Shown here piece after piece: positions 8,300-17,851 of a stretch of DNA of 64,000 bases. The position numbers and the translations under genes were made by a program. The notes below the pieces were generated by a model, which did not search any database, was not told the DNA's origin, and was given only the letters and a program-made list of their open reading frames with translations. Source of the DNA: Symploca sp. SIO3C6 (GTDB lineage: Bacteria; Cyanobacteriota; Cyanobacteriia; Cyanobacteriales; Coleofasciculaceae). Each line of letters starts with the position of its first letter. Within the stretch, counting starts at the first letter, position 1. The stretch spans positions 1 to 64,000 of the forward strand of contig JAAHHJ010000002.1 in NCBI GenBank assembly GCA_010692425.1. The letters run 5' to 3'.

Positions 8300-8669
8300 C
8301 ACCACAGGGCTTAGGCAAATTGGGCTGATAAACTACTCGACACGGCCCATTGATTCTCACTTCGTGACCATAGACATTGCTATTCCCTTTTTTGATACTA
8401 ATTACGGGAAGATGATGCCCCTGTTTTTTGTTTTGGCGAATCGCATGCTGGTTGACGTGGATAAAAGTAACAGCAGGACGCCTTCTACACCACCTTCCTT
8501 TTGGTCCCCTGCGACCTTTAGAGATCACTGGCATGCCATCAAATAGGGGAATTACCCAGAACCTACCAATTTTATAGGCTCCTTCAATTCTGCCTTGCTT
8601 GAGGAGTAGGCGTACTCGTGCTGTGGATATGCCGAGGAGTTCTGCTGCTTGTGCTGTGCCAACTAACAT
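8247..8669 (-). CDS. Excisionase/MerR-type helix-turn-helix protein
   Basis: From ATG at 8669 the product is 140 aa: MLVGTAQAAELLGISTARVR, then LLKQGRIEGAYKIGRFWVIP. This is the winged-helix DNA-binding domain found in excisionases and MerR-type regulators. The remainder contains GRRGPKGRW, HVNQHAIRQN, a VISIKKG strand and EVRINGPCRVVYQP...CGARVWIET. Proteins of this layout recur in filamentous cyanobacteria; the C-terminal part has no function I know. The frame also extends upstream to TTG at 8714, but those 15 residues are hydrophobic and unlike the family, so the internal ATG is preferred. It lies beside a STAND gene remnant and a tRNA, a typical accessory setting. Confidence 0.7.
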   Translation of the reverse strand: MLVGTAQAAELLGISTARVRLLLKQGRIEGAYKIGRFWVIPLFDGMPVISKGRRGPKGRWCRRRPAVTFIHVNQHAIRQNKKQGHHLPVISIKKGNSNVYGHEVRINGPCRVVYQPNLPKPCGARVWIETLSNVEVIDHG

Positions 8670-8716
8670 CAAAGAAAAAACTATTACGATCGCATACATA
8701 GTATTCTCGGTCAATT

Positions 8717-9310
8717 TTACTCTAATTGCTTCAGTTTCTTATTGGCGAACTTTCTTACTTGCTCATCTAAGTCATTTTTGGCTCTGTCGCGCAATAGTAT
8801 TAAAGTTTGGGGATAATTCGGATATTGCTTGATGATTGCCTCGAGTGCAGTTAGTCTAGGGTTGCCTTCCCAGTCTTTCTGGCGCTGAAAGAGGTCATTA
8901 GTGGCGCGATCGCACAAAAATTCCAATATCCAAGACTCGTCTTTCCAACCTTTGGCTAATTCTTGCACTGCTACTTGTCGCACACGCCAATACTTATCCT
9001 GTTGAGCCGATCGCTTTTGAACTATTAATTGCCTTTTGCAGTCGCTCAAGCTTTCTTACTTTATCCGCCTCATCGTTGAAAGTTAAGTTATGCCATTTCT
9101 CGATAAAATCTTTAATCTGTTGCTCATCTAAATCTTGGAGCATAAAGTGATTAAACTCAGCAAATCCTGAAAAGTCACTGCCTTCTCCACCCCAACAATA
9201 GGACCACGAGCATTAGCTTGAGAGCGAAACCGACGAGTAGGCATTTTGAGCGAAGCTGCTTCCCGCTCCACAGGTGCTTTATCTTCTGGGTAAGGATCGA
9301 TGTTTTTCAA
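8717..9310 (-). pseudogene. Remnant of a NACHT/HEAT-repeat (STAND) protein
   Basis: Three minus-strand pieces lie in different frames. 8994 to about 9168 reads FNHFMLQDLDEQQIKDFIEK, then WHNLTFNDEADKVRK, the segment that follows the nucleotide-binding core in cyanobacterial NACHT NTPases. 8717-9049 (110 codons) reads as HEAT repeats: DKYWRVRQVAVQELAKGW, then RDRAKNDLDEQVRKFANKKL, the usual C-terminus of such proteins. 9128-9310 encodes an unrelated-looking fragment (RRFRSQANARGPIVGVEKAV). The Walker A region and several hundred residues between are missing. The full gene would have been an intracellular STAND sensor or defence protein. Only the HEAT piece has an intact start and could still be expressed. 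Confidence 0.6.
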
Positions 9311-9527
9311 AACGCTCCAGATACCAATAAGATGAAGCAGGAAAAAATCATCAGGTTGAGTAGCTTTGTTTAGAAGTGACTAGATCTGAGTAGGTATTTT
9401 ATAACGGAACCTCAGCACCCGCATTTTGCACCTCCAAGATTTACCGGGGGAGAATGTCACTTACTTATAAAATTAAGTCTATGGGGATCCGTTCCTACCA
9501 AAACTGCTTGTGCTCTAATTTAGAACC

Positions 9528-10490
9528 ATGACTAATCGTCCCATTATCCTTGGCATCGTCGGTGATAGCGCCGCTGGAAAAACAACTCTGACGAAAGGAA
9601 TAGCCCAAGTATTGGGTTCAGATGAAGTCACGGTCATTTGTACAGATGATTACCACCGCTATGACCGCAAGCAAAGGGCTGAAATTGGAATTTCGGCGCT
9701 GCACCCAGACTGCAACTACCTAGACATCATTGAACAGCATCTAAGTCTACTACGCAGTGGTCAACCGATCCTTAAACCAATTTATAACCATACAACTGGC
9801 AGTTTTGATCCTCCTAAGTATATCAAACCGAAGAAGTTTGTGATTGTTGAGGGTTTACTTGGTTACTACGCCCGTGCTGCCCGTGAATACTACGATGTCA
9901 AGGTATATTTAGCTCCGCCAGAGTCATTGCGTACTCAGTGGAAAATCAACCGTGATACTCGCAAGCGTGGTTATAATGATCAACAGGTTCTTGAACAACT
10001 CAGAAAGCGTGAACCAGATTCAGAAGAGTTTATTCGTCCCCAGCGTAAGTGGTCAGATATTGTTGTTAGTTTCTATCCACCAGACAAGGAATCTCAGCAA
10101 AGCGATTTATTGCTTAATGTACGTTTAGTTCTTAGACCAACGATACCACACCCAGACCTTACCAGAATAATCGAACCCAGCCAATCCCATTTATCTTCAG
10201 CGATCCGTTTGGAGCTTGACCGGGATATGAGTAAACCGGTTGATGTTTTAGAAATCGATGGTCACGCCACTAGTGAACAGGTTAAGGAACTAGAGCGGAT
10301 TCTTTGTAATGACGTTCCCTACCTGGGTAAATTTTGCTCTCTTGAAGGAAATCAAGACATTGGCAAAGTAATTGGTACTACTGGCGAAATACTTCAGAGT
10401 TACCCACTGGCTTTGACGCAACTTCTTATTACCTATCATATGCTCAAAGCTGCTAATCTTTATGATTCGGTGGCAACAGTTGTTAATTAA
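9528..10490 (+). CDS. Phosphoribulokinase/uridine kinase family protein (PRK paralogue)
   Basis: The 320-aa P-loop kinase has Walker A GIVGDSAAGKTTLTKG (residues 9-24), the PRK-like TDDYHRYDRKQRAEIGISAL, and YNHTTGSFDPP. These place it in the PRK/uridine kinase superfamily. It differs from Calvin-cycle PRK, which has GDSGCGKST with the redox cysteine of thioredoxin control in the P-loop; here that position is alanine (SAAGKT), so light regulation through that disulfide is not expected. It is a known second PRK-like lineage in cyanobacteria, of uncertain substrate. The C-terminal 130 residues (EPSQSHLSSAIRLELDRDMS...) are specific to this lineage. The gene stands alone. Confidence 0.85.
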   Translation: MTNRPIILGIVGDSAAGKTTLTKGIAQVLGSDEVTVICTDDYHRYDRKQRAEIGISALHPDCNYLDIIEQHLSLLRSGQPILKPIYNHTTGSFDPPKYIKPKKFVIVEGLLGYYARAAREYYDVKVYLAPPESLRTQWKINRDTRKRGYNDQQVLEQLRKREPDSEEFIRPQRKWSDIVVSFYPPDKESQQSDLLLNVRLVLRPTIPHPDLTRIIEPSQSHLSSAIRLELDRDMSKPVDVLEIDGHATSEQVKELERILCNDVPYLGKFCSLEGNQDIGKVIGTTGEILQSYPLALTQLLITYHMLKAANLYDSVATVVN

Positions 10491-10705
10491 TCACAAGCTG
10501 TGTCGGCTTGGCTTGTTTCTCTGTATATAGAGAAGATGTATTTGTTACTAAGATTCAAGGCACTATATAATGCCCGAATGGGCCTTGAGTACGCAAGTTT
10601 TATGGTGGAATCTAGATTTTCTCGAGCTAAATGTAGTTTAAGAGACTCAAACAGGGATTACTAAAAATAATGACCTAGCGTTGAGTCTTTGTAAGCGTAC
10701 ATTTT

Positions 10706-11437
10706 ATGACTTATAACCTGAGAATTGCCGACATCCCCACAAGTGAGCGTCCTCGGGAACGATTAATGACTTTGGGAGCCAAAAACCTGGCAACAGCAGA
10801 ACTACTAGCAATGTTATTAGGCACAGGTCAAGGTAAAGGTAAACTCTCAGCAGTAGGCTTGGGGCAGTATATTTTGCAGGAGTTAGGCAAAGACCAGCGT
10901 GATCCGATGGCAGTTTTAAGGGACATCAGCCATCAAGAATTGATGAACATTCATGGTATTGGACCAGCCAAGGCAACAACAATATTAGCAGCAGTTGAAC
11001 TGGGAAAACGAGTATTTATGTCTCGACCTACAGAAGGCATAGTTATTGATAGTCCTGCAACAGCAGCAGCTGCCCTTAGTCACGAATTGATGTGGCAAAA
11101 CCAAGAGCGATTTGCCCTATTGCTAATGGATGTTAAGAATCGCTTGCTAGGGATGAAAGTAATTACGATTGGAACAGCAACTGAGACTTTAGCTAGTCCC
11201 CGCGATATTTTTCGAGAAGCACTTAGACAAGGAGCCACCAGAGTAATTGTTGCTCACAATCATCCCAGTGGAATTGTTGAACCTAGCCAGCAAGATATTA
11301 TCCTAACTGAACAGTTATTGAAGGGGGCAGATTTTCTGGATATCCCTCTACTAGATCATTTGATTTTGGGTAATGGTACTCACCAGAGTCTACATCAAAC
11401 TACTAAATTATGGGATGATTATCCAGACTATGTTTAG
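10706..11437 (+). CDS. radC: RadC family JAB-domain protein
   Basis: The 243-aa protein has an N-terminal helix-hairpin-helix-like region ([20 protein letters not shown], residues about 88-107) and a C-terminal JAB/MPN metalloprotease-like domain with the metal ligands in VAHNHPSG (about residues 188-195) and the downstream LLDHLILG. This is the standard RadC layout and length. It is historically named for DNA repair, though the direct function is unsettled. It is a single gene with no operon partner. A truncated IS607-type transposase stub lies directly downstream. Confidence 0.93.
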   Translation: MTYNLRIADIPTSERPRERLMTLGAKNLATAELLAMLLGTGQGKGKLSAVGLGQYILQELGKDQRDPMAVLRDISHQELMNIHGIGPAKATTILAAVELGKRVFMSRPTEGIVIDSPATAAAALSHELMWQNQERFALLLMDVKNRLLGMKVITIGTATETLASPRDIFREALRQGATRVIVAHNHPSGIVEPSQQDIILTEQLLKGADFLDIPLLDHLILGNGTHQSLHQTTKLWDDYPDYV

Positions 11438-11458
11438 TTGTCAGGTTGCCTATCCCAA

Positions 11459-11597
11459 CTATTGAACAACATCGTAACGTCGATGTCCTCCCTCAGTCGG
11501 TTCTGGTATTAACTTGCCGTCATCTTCCCAACGTCTTAGCGTCTTGGTAGATACACCAACCAAGTCAGCAGCTTCACCGAATCGTTAACTTAGACAT
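11459..11597 (-). pseudogene. IS607-family TnpA (serine recombinase) N-terminal stub
   Basis: The minus strand encodes FGEAADLVGVSTKTLRRWED, then DGKLIPEPTEGGHRRYDVVQ and TAG. This is the MerR-like DNA-binding head of IS607 TnpA. The ATG at 11597 (MSKLT) is out of frame with it by one base, and the catalytic serine-recombinase domain and tnpB are absent. An inverted pair ACTTAGACAT / ATGTCTAAGT lies just upstream (11588-11634), probably part of the old element end or promoter. Confidence 0.75.
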
Positions 11598-11682
11598 GAG
11601 CTTATATGATTATGATCACGGCTAATGTCTAAGTTTGGATAATTTTGTCTAACTACAGAGATTCAGTCTCAAGCCCTCGAAG

Positions 11683-12885
11683 TTATTTTTTGGTTTTCTC
11701 GGACCAAACGCGAGTCGGTAATCCCCAAAGGTAGATGAAGCCTTCGGCAGCTTTATGGTCAAATTTGTCTTGGGAAGTGTAGGTTGCTAGTTCAGGAGTG
11801 TATAGGGAATTGTTTGAGCTTCGCCCTACAATCACCGCGTTGCCCTTAAATAGTTTCACTCGTACTGTACCCGATACCTGCTCTTGGGTTTTTTGAATGA
11901 AGGCATCTAAAGCTTCTTTAAGGGGACTATGCCAAAGCCCTTTATAGACTAAATGGCTATAGCTGTCTTCAATAGAGCGTTTGTACTGGGTAACGTCAGC
12001 AGTTAAGGTAAGACTCTCCAAATCGCGATGGGCACTGATTAACACTGTCAGGGCAGGAGTTTCGTAAATTTCTCTGGATTTGATACCTACCACCCGATTT
12101 TCAATCATATCTACCCGCCCTACCCCATGATTGCCTGCTAACTGGTTGAGTTGACTAATAAGTGCCACTGGTTCTAGGACAATACCATTAAGCGCTGTAG
12201 GAATGCCCCGTTCAAAGCCAATTTCTATGTATTCTGGCTCGTCTGGAGTGTCAGTTATCGCCTTGGTCATTAGATAGATTTCTTCCGGCGGTTCCGTATT
12301 AGGATCTTCAAGAATACCCGCTTCAATACTGCGACCGAGTAAGTTACGATCAATGCTGTAGGGTGAGGACTTCTTCACCGGTGCGGGAATACCAAAGCGT
12401 TCACCGTAAGAGATTGCTTCTTCGCGGCTGAAGCCCCATTCTCTTGCTGGTGCCAGTACTTTCAAGTTAGGGTTAAGTGCCATAATCGAGATATCAAAAC
12501 GCACTTGATCGTTGCCCTTAGCAGTACAACCATGAGCTACAGCGTCTGCTCCATATTGTTCAGCAGCCTCCACTAATAATTGGGCAATTAAGGGACGAGC
12601 AAGGGCTGTCGACAGAGGATAGCGATTTTCGTAGATGGCATTTGCCTGAATTGCAGGAAAACCAAAGTCCTTGACGAAGCGCTCTGTGACATCAACGATG
12701 AGGGATTTGGCAGCACCTGATTTTAAGGCTTTTTCTCTAATTGGCTCTAATTCATCTCCCTGACCCAAATCTGCAGCGAGAGTGATGACTTCCTTGACTC
12801 CCCACTCCTGTTTGAGGTAGGGGATGGATACAGAGGTGTCTACTCCCCCTGAGTATGCCAAGATAACTTTTTCAGCACGACCCAT
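11683..12885 (-). CDS. argG: Argininosuccinate synthase
   Basis: It joins citrulline and aspartate with ATP to give argininosuccinate, the penultimate arginine step. The 400-aa protein opens with the N-type ATP pyrophosphatase loop [14 protein letters not shown] (residues 7-20). It has the citrulline/aspartate-binding stretches [15 protein letters not shown] and [14 protein letters not shown], and the [17 protein letters not shown] segment. Length and motifs are fully typical. ATG at 12885 gives the family N-terminus [14 protein letters not shown]. It is monocistronic, as often in cyanobacteria. Confidence 0.98.
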   Translation of the reverse strand: MGRAEKVILAYSGGVDTSVSIPYLKQEWGVKEVITLAADLGQGDELEPIREKALKSGAAKSLIVDVTERFVKDFGFPAIQANAIYENRYPLSTALARPLIAQLLVEAAEQYGADAVAHGCTAKGNDQVRFDISIMALNPNLKVLAPAREWGFSREEAISYGERFGIPAPVKKSSPYSIDRNLLGRSIEAGILEDPNTEPPEEIYLMTKAITDTPDEPEYIEIGFERGIPTALNGIVLEPVALISQLNQLAGNHGVGRVDMIENRVVGIKSREIYETPALTVLISAHRDLESLTLTADVTQYKRSIEDSYSHLVYKGLWHSPLKEALDAFIQKTQEQVSGTVRVKLFKGNAVIVGRSSNNSLYTPELATYTSQDKFDHKAAEGFIYLWGLPTRVWSEKTKK

Positions 12886-13036
12886 TAATTTCTCACTTTG
12901 AAAAACGACAAAGCTTTAATTTTATCTACATTAAGCGAGAATAAATTGGTTGGTGCCCAAAAAGTGTTCTTCTTTATGAAGAAATCAAGATTTGTTGATT
13001 AAGTCTTTCAACTTTAAGGCGTATCGTTGAGCTAAG

Positions 13037-13093
13037 AATCCCCGCGCGTATACGCTGAGGCGTAAGCTTCGCTAACATGCCGGGGAGTGTCAA
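13037..13093 (+). repeat. Orphan element end: AATCCCC ... GGGGAGTGTCAA
   Basis: AATCCCCGCG pairs with GCCGGGGAGT around a 30-bp loop that carries a GCGTAAGCTTCGCTAAC palindromic repeat. The closing GGGGAGTGTCAA is shared with 34317-34375, and a variant in reverse orientation lies at 30764-30781. I take these as orphan ends of IS200/IS605-type elements. The last bases overlap the stop codon of the transglutaminase-like gene. Confidence 0.45.
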
Positions 13094-15396
13094 CCAGATT
13101 GGGCATAATCCCTTGTGCTCAACTGGTGCAACCGCTGTTGTAAATTCTTAAGATTAGGTTTAACAGCACCATAGCGCCAGTTGACATAAGCCAGAGAAAT
13201 CTCCTCAATTACCTCAGCATCAAAGGATGATTGGTGTTGAGGCATACTCCTGGCATACTCCAGGGGTGTCTGTGCTGGGTGCTTGATGTATCCTTTCTTC
13301 CCTAAAACTTTCAGCATTTTCTGGTAGAGACTTTCCATCGGCGGCAGTGAAGCCAACCAACGATGGTAGCGCCAGCTTCTCCACTGCTGCCAACCTAACC
13401 AGCTCAAAAAACCAAAAGCAACCGCTAAAATTAAACCAGTAAATAAGCCTAGCCAACCATTAAAGAGTACCTTCGGTAGCCGGATAAACCCTCTTAGGAG
13501 CCAACTCACAAATAAATTCCATACCTCTGCTAGCCAACTGCTTACTGGTGAGGGCAACCAACCCGCTACCCATTGCCAAAATTGCTGCCAGACGCTAAAG
13601 GTTTGAGACTCTTTGACTGAAGGAGGAAGTAATTCATGACCAGGAATTGGATCAAAGGCAAACCAGCCATATTCTGGAAAGTACACTTCACTCATGGCAT
13701 AAGCATCAGTATTTTTGACAACATATAAACCAGTGAAGGGATTAAACTCGCCACTGCCAAAGCCTACTACTAGTCGCGCTGGGATACCAATTGAGCGTAG
13801 CATGATTGTCAGTGTACTCGAGAAATGATCTGGGTATCCTCCTTTGTTCTTGAACAGAAAAGCCTCTACCAAGTCTTCATTTTCAGCTAAAAAGGGCAAT
13901 CCCAAAGGATTTTCAGGAATTGTGTAATTTTGCTTGAGAGCTTGAGCCAAAAATAGAGCTTTCTCATAGGATGAAGTGATGGGCTTGTCGGAGTCATTTA
14001 GGAGTGCTTCCGTATGCTCCTTGACTCGATCAACAATTGGCGGTGGAACCTGTAGATAGTATTTTTTGATTTTCTCCGGGTACTCCTGGCTTGAGAATCG
14101 CAGCTGAGTGCGATCGCGTAAAGGTACGCGGGAGATTACAGTGTAAGTGAGACCTGCAAGTAAACCCAGAGGCGATCGTAAACTACCATTGGGATCGAGG
14201 GCTACTTCTGGTGTCGGAAAGTAAAGTCGCTGGGGATATGCCAAGGCAGGGATAATATTTGGCAATTCCGATACTACTGTATAACTTTGAATAACCTCTT
14301 TACTCTCACTGCTCAGAGGTGGCGTACCAAGGATAAACTGATAAGACCATGGTGGTCGATTTATCTTCAGTACTTCCTCTGGGCGTGATATTTCCCATCC
14401 TTGCCCTGTATAGTTTTCAAACGATAGTACCCGCCAAAACCCCGGTGCTTGGGAGCGTACCCGCAAAACCACCTTAGGTTTAAGTTCTCCCCGCAGATTC
14501 TGATTAATTTTGTCCCCAAAGCCATAGTAAAAACTCTCGTCCATTTTACCAGGACCTGTAGCTAAATTTTGGTAACTACCGCCAGCGCTATCGTCAGAAT
14601 TTCCTGGACGAACATAACCAGGATTGACAATTCCCGGATTACTAGAGTTAAAATTACTGTTGCCAAGATCTACTGGAGCACTGACTGGAAATGTCTGTAG
14701 CTGGTAGCCTGGGAATCTAGGCATCACAGCAAAAATCACCAGTCCCAGTCCTAAAATCGCCAACAGGAATAGGCTAAAGCTTCTGAGGGAAAGCAAGGAA
14801 GTCTGAGTAGTCTGAGGCAATTTTCTGGGGCGATGGGGCTTGACAAATATGCCCAAACGTGATCTGTAATCGAGGACGAGAACTGGTAGAGCAAGGGCTA
14901 AAAATATCAACAATAGTGGGGCAAAAACTAGGGTCTGACTGATGGTGCCAGCCACTGCCAACAAAATCAGTCCAATCACCATTGAATACCCCAAATCCTG
15001 GCGGCGCGGCATGTCAAAGCTGTGGAGAATTTGTACCCAAATTAACAACTCTGCTAAAACCAAGCGGGTATCGTGGAGCTGAGTCAACAAATTACTAAAG
15101 AATGCCCCTAGTGCTAGCAACATTCCTATTGCCAGTAAAAATTTGACTGCTATATTGCGACTGTAACGACGATACCAACTCCAGGTTGCCCCCACAATAC
15201 TCAATGGCACTGCCCAGAAACTCATCTGAGTTCCTGCCGCTACATCCGTGGCAACAATTCCCACAACTACCAGTCCCTGCACCAATACCCTTAGCCAAAT
15301 AGAATTTTCGGTGTGAGCAGGTTTTGTTCCTGCCAAGGACCGCCATAACTGACCTAAAACTGGTAGATGCTTTAGGTACTCAATTTTGCTGGTCAT
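13090..15396 (-). CDS. Transglutaminase-like membrane protein (TgpA family), catalytic residues replaced
   Basis: The 768-aa protein has a TgpA layout. It has about six transmembrane helices in residues 30-230 (DUF3488-like), a long extracytoplasmic part, a transglutaminase-core fold around 470-600, another membrane helix near 660 and a C-terminal DUF4129-like cytoplasmic tail (GYIKHPAQTPLEYARSM). The core is intact in shape (RSIGIPARLVVGFGSGEFNP, then EVYFPEYGWFAFDPIPG). However, the catalytic Cys position reads Pro (GGYPDHF, P522) and the His position reads Tyr (NTDAYAMSEVY, Y566); only Asp (D582) remains. It therefore looks like a pseudoenzyme. From memory cyanobacterial relatives share this, so it is probably lineage-typical and structural. 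It precedes patU on the same strand in reverse order, 63 bp away. Confidence 0.85.
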   Translation of the reverse strand: MTSKIEYLKHLPVLGQLWRSLAGTKPAHTENSIWLRVLVQGLVVVGIVATDVAAGTQMSFWAVPLSIVGATWSWYRRYSRNIAVKFLLAIGMLLALGAFFSNLLTQLHDTRLVLAELLIWVQILHSFDMPRRQDLGYSMVIGLILLAVAGTISQTLVFAPLLLIFLALALPVLVLDYRSRLGIFVKPHRPRKLPQTTQTSLLSLRSFSLFLLAILGLGLVIFAVMPRFPGYQLQTFPVSAPVDLGNSNFNSSNPGIVNPGYVRPGNSDDSAGGSYQNLATGPGKMDESFYYGFGDKINQNLRGELKPKVVLRVRSQAPGFWRVLSFENYTGQGWEISRPEEVLKINRPPWSYQFILGTPPLSSESKEVIQSYTVVSELPNIIPALAYPQRLYFPTPEVALDPNGSLRSPLGLLAGLTYTVISRVPLRDRTQLRFSSQEYPEKIKKYYLQVPPPIVDRVKEHTEALLNDSDKPITSSYEKALFLAQALKQNYTIPENPLGLPFLAENEDLVEAFLFKNKGGYPDHFSSTLTIMLRSIGIPARLVVGFGSGEFNPFTGLYVVKNTDAYAMSEVYFPEYGWFAFDPIPGHELLPPSVKESQTFSVWQQFWQWVAGWLPSPVSSWLAEVWNLFVSWLLRGFIRLPKVLFNGWLGLFTGLILAVAFGFLSWLGWQQWRSWRYHRWLASLPPMESLYQKMLKVLGKKGYIKHPAQTPLEYARSMPQHQSSFDAEVIEEISLAYVNWRYGAVKPNLKNLQQRLHQLSTRDYAQSG

Positions 15397-15459
15397 GTGT
15401 TATTGGTCATTGGCTATTGATCATTTGTCAATAATTAAAAATTAATCCTCAATGGCAAA

Positions 15460-16581
15460 TTAAAGTCTTTCCACTTTTACTTGCGGGAAGATTGCAAAGG
15501 TCAACGGCTCCTGTTGTGAGTCATGGAATTGGATTTCCAAACAATAGCTCTGGTTAGGTTCAATATCAAAAGCTTCAACACTGAGCTGACCTGGTTGGCT
15601 ACGTTGTGATACTGTCGATGCCTCCGGCGCATGCAGGGTCAAACTGCCGCCTTGAGGGAAATCAGCAACTACGCGCAGTGAAGGAACTGGTGCTTGTAGT
15701 TGATAGTGGGCTCTAACTCTCAAAACTCCTGCGGTAGTCTGCCACTGCCGCTCTGTAGGAGTCTGAGTGGGTAAAATCGGCCAACTCAGGGAGTTAATAA
15801 TCTCTTTAGCCACCAAGAGTGCTAGAGTCATCTTTTGCTCGATAGCAGCCTCTTGATAGCTAATTCCTATCGATGGCAGCCTTTGAGGGGAAGGACTTGA
15901 GTCCCTTGGAGGTGACATCAGCACCACCCCTGCCAACTGGTTTAGCGCTCCCGATTCTTCTGGGAACAAGCTTTCTACCGCATTAACCATTTTTGCCCCT
16001 AGTTTCAGCGAGGAAGAAGCTGCCTCAGAACAGGCATCTAGCAGTTGTGACAAAACATTTTCTGGGATAGGGGCAGGCAGAGAAAACTTTTTGAGTTCTG
16101 GCATCCAGACGCGACTACGAGGAACCCAACCATTCTCGGCAACGTCTGCAAAATCAGGTTCGTAGCTAGAAATTTCGGTTTCCCAAGGGAAAAGAGGGGG
16201 ATGGCGTTCAATCTCGACTTGCAGTCTACGTTTGATTAGCGCCTGGAAACGGTCTTGCACGGTGGGCATTTCTCCCAATTGGTAAGAATTGTGGTCTCTA
16301 GTAGTTATTTTTGCCTCACGAGCAAGTATATCCGCTGAACCCGCCCGTGTTACATCCTGAGCCGAAAAGCTAGTGTTATGGGGTGAAATATTCACTTCTT
16401 CTAAATCGAGTGGGTCTATCTGCTCCAATTCAAAATCCGCTGCCATTGCTTGACCTGTAGTAACAGTGCCTTGTTCCTGCCTGGGGGCAGGTAGCGGGGC
16501 AGCGGTCACGGACTCTTTTAATAGCGACTCCATGAGGAGGCTATATAGATCGTCCGAGTTATTATCTATCTCACTATTCAT
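15460..16581 (-). CDS. patU: PatU-like protein, partner of HetZ
   Basis: The 373-aa protein lies directly downstream of hetZ and overlaps it by 8 bp, so the two are translationally coupled. In heterocyst formers the gene after hetZ is patU (or split patU5/patU3), which influences heterocyst pattern. The N-terminal 130 residues are low-complexity and acidic; then QDRFQALIKRRLQVEIERHP, a tryptophan-rich segment WVPRSRVWMPELKKFSLPAP, and a C-terminal beta-rich domain (about 250-373). The assignment rests mainly on position and size, with the motif WVPRSRVWMPELKKF agreeing with what I recall of PatU. The presence of the gene does not prove heterocysts. Confidence 0.75.
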   Translation of the reverse strand: MNSEIDNNSDDLYSLLMESLLKESVTAAPLPAPRQEQGTVTTGQAMAADFELEQIDPLDLEEVNISPHNTSFSAQDVTRAGSADILAREAKITTRDHNSYQLGEMPTVQDRFQALIKRRLQVEIERHPPLFPWETEISSYEPDFADVAENGWVPRSRVWMPELKKFSLPAPIPENVLSQLLDACSEAASSSLKLGAKMVNAVESLFPEESGALNQLAGVVLMSPPRDSSPSPQRLPSIGISYQEAAIEQKMTLALLVAKEIINSLSWPILPTQTPTERQWQTTAGVLRVRAHYQLQAPVPSLRVVADFPQGGSLTLHAPEASTVSQRSQPGQLSVEAFDIEPNQSYCLEIQFHDSQQEPLTFAIFPQVKVERL

Positions 16582-17746
16582 CTTGGGATGTGGTTGATCC
16601 GGATACTGAACGATTGCGAATATACCAGGCCTTCTCTAGTAACTTAAACCATCGCTTCTCAACTTGAGTGACACTACAACCTAATTCCTGAGCAATTTCA
16701 GCAACTGAAGTACCTTTTTGTTTCAGTTTGAGTAATTTTACCTGCTGAGCATCTACGGTATTATGAAATTCTGCCCATTCGATGGGTGTCATCCCCAGAT
16801 TGCGGTCTAAATCTGCTCCTAGCCACTGGTGAACTAGTTCCCAGCGATGGGAGAGGGCAAATCTGATCAGATGATATTTAAAGCGCTGTTGCAAATAGTC
16901 CCTTTGCCTAGAGGTTATCCCCAAAATATCCTCAATTTCGCTAGTAGGGAGATCCTGTAGGCGTAGAGTTAAGTAATCAGCGCAATCGCTTTGTTGGCGC
17001 TCTCCTAGATAAGCAAGTAATTCTTCCACTACCCTTTCCCGAAGATTTGCTTCTAAGGGTTCAGGTTCAGATGCCACCATCACCTCCCGCACCTGTTGTA
17101 TAGCAGCATCATTCCAAGTAAATTCTGACTCTGGCGCTCCCCCTTCGGCAGCAGTGTCCATATCCACAGAGGTTTCTGGTGGTTGTTGTTGGGAAAAAGT
17201 CTGGGCTCTGAGGATAATCAATTGCTGAGAGCGACGACCAGGTAGGGGAATGCGCCGCTTGCCATAGCGTTCAGTGAAAGCCATGTATTCCGCCAACTCT
17301 AGTAGGGAGCGTGGGCGGTAATCGCCAGCAATCGAGTTTTCTCTGCGAAAAGCATTTAAAGCTTCCACATAAAATCCCTGTAAAAAATCTTCTATAAGAG
17401 TCAGCCGTGCTTGGTAACTCGCTAGTGTTTGAGAAGGCGTAATATAGCGGTAGACAATCGCCGATAGGGTACTTTGCAGCTCTACTCTTCCGCCGTGGGA
17501 ACCAAGTTTATAGTAACGCAGACACTGTTTAAGACGATGATTCGCCAGTGTCTTGGCCCAGTCGTCTACCTCTCCAGAGCTTTGGATCCGACGGCTCTCA
17601 TTGCAAATTCTTGTAACTTCATCTGCCAGACGCGCTGCTACATTCCGACAGCTGCGCTCAGAAGCGCGAGTTCCCTGCCGGAATTCGTCAAATAGCAGTG
17701 TAGAAATTGTCTCCACGTCCTGGCAGACTTCCCTCATGATTCTCAT
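16574..17746 (-). CDS. hetZ: Heterocyst differentiation-related regulator HetZ
   Basis: HetZ is a DNA-binding regulator acting early in heterocyst development and also found in non-heterocystous filaments. The 390-aa protein matches the family in length and in conserved parts: LGSHGGRVELQSTLSAIVYR (about 80-100), FYVEALNAFRRENSIAG, YMAFTERYGKRRIPLPGRRS and SDCADYLTLRLQDLPTSEIE, followed by ITSRQRDYLQQRFKYHLIRF. The C-terminus (KQKGTSVAEIAQELGCSVTQ) resembles a sigma-type helix-turn-helix. MRIM at 17746 and MREV at 17737 are alternative starts three codons apart. It is followed by overlapping patU; upstream is a divergent 161-aa gene with a 105-bp shared promoter region. Confidence 0.88.
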   Translation of the reverse strand: MRIMREVCQDVETISTLLFDEFRQGTRASERSCRNVAARLADEVTRICNESRRIQSSGEVDDWAKTLANHRLKQCLRYYKLGSHGGRVELQSTLSAIVYRYITPSQTLASYQARLTLIEDFLQGFYVEALNAFRRENSIAGDYRPRSLLELAEYMAFTERYGKRRIPLPGRRSQQLIILRAQTFSQQQPPETSVDMDTAAEGGAPESEFTWNDAAIQQVREVMVASEPEPLEANLRERVVEELLAYLGERQQSDCADYLTLRLQDLPTSEIEDILGITSRQRDYLQQRFKYHLIRFALSHRWELVHQWLGADLDRNLGMTPIEWAEFHNTVDAQQVKLLKLKQKGTSVAEIAQELGCSVTQVEKRWFKLLEKAWYIRNRSVSGSTTSQDE

Positions 17747-17851
17747 TCTTTAACCAAAGCCCTAACAGACAAGCGAAAATACCTATTTGATCTAGATTTA
17801 TACTCACTTTGCTCTGGGTTTATACTCAAAATCTCACCCCCCATCGCTCCC

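Noticed and set aside
9528-10490. Canonical Calvin-cycle phosphoribulokinase
   Set aside because: P-loop and C-terminal sequence differ from the known enzyme, and the regulatory cysteine position is alanine.
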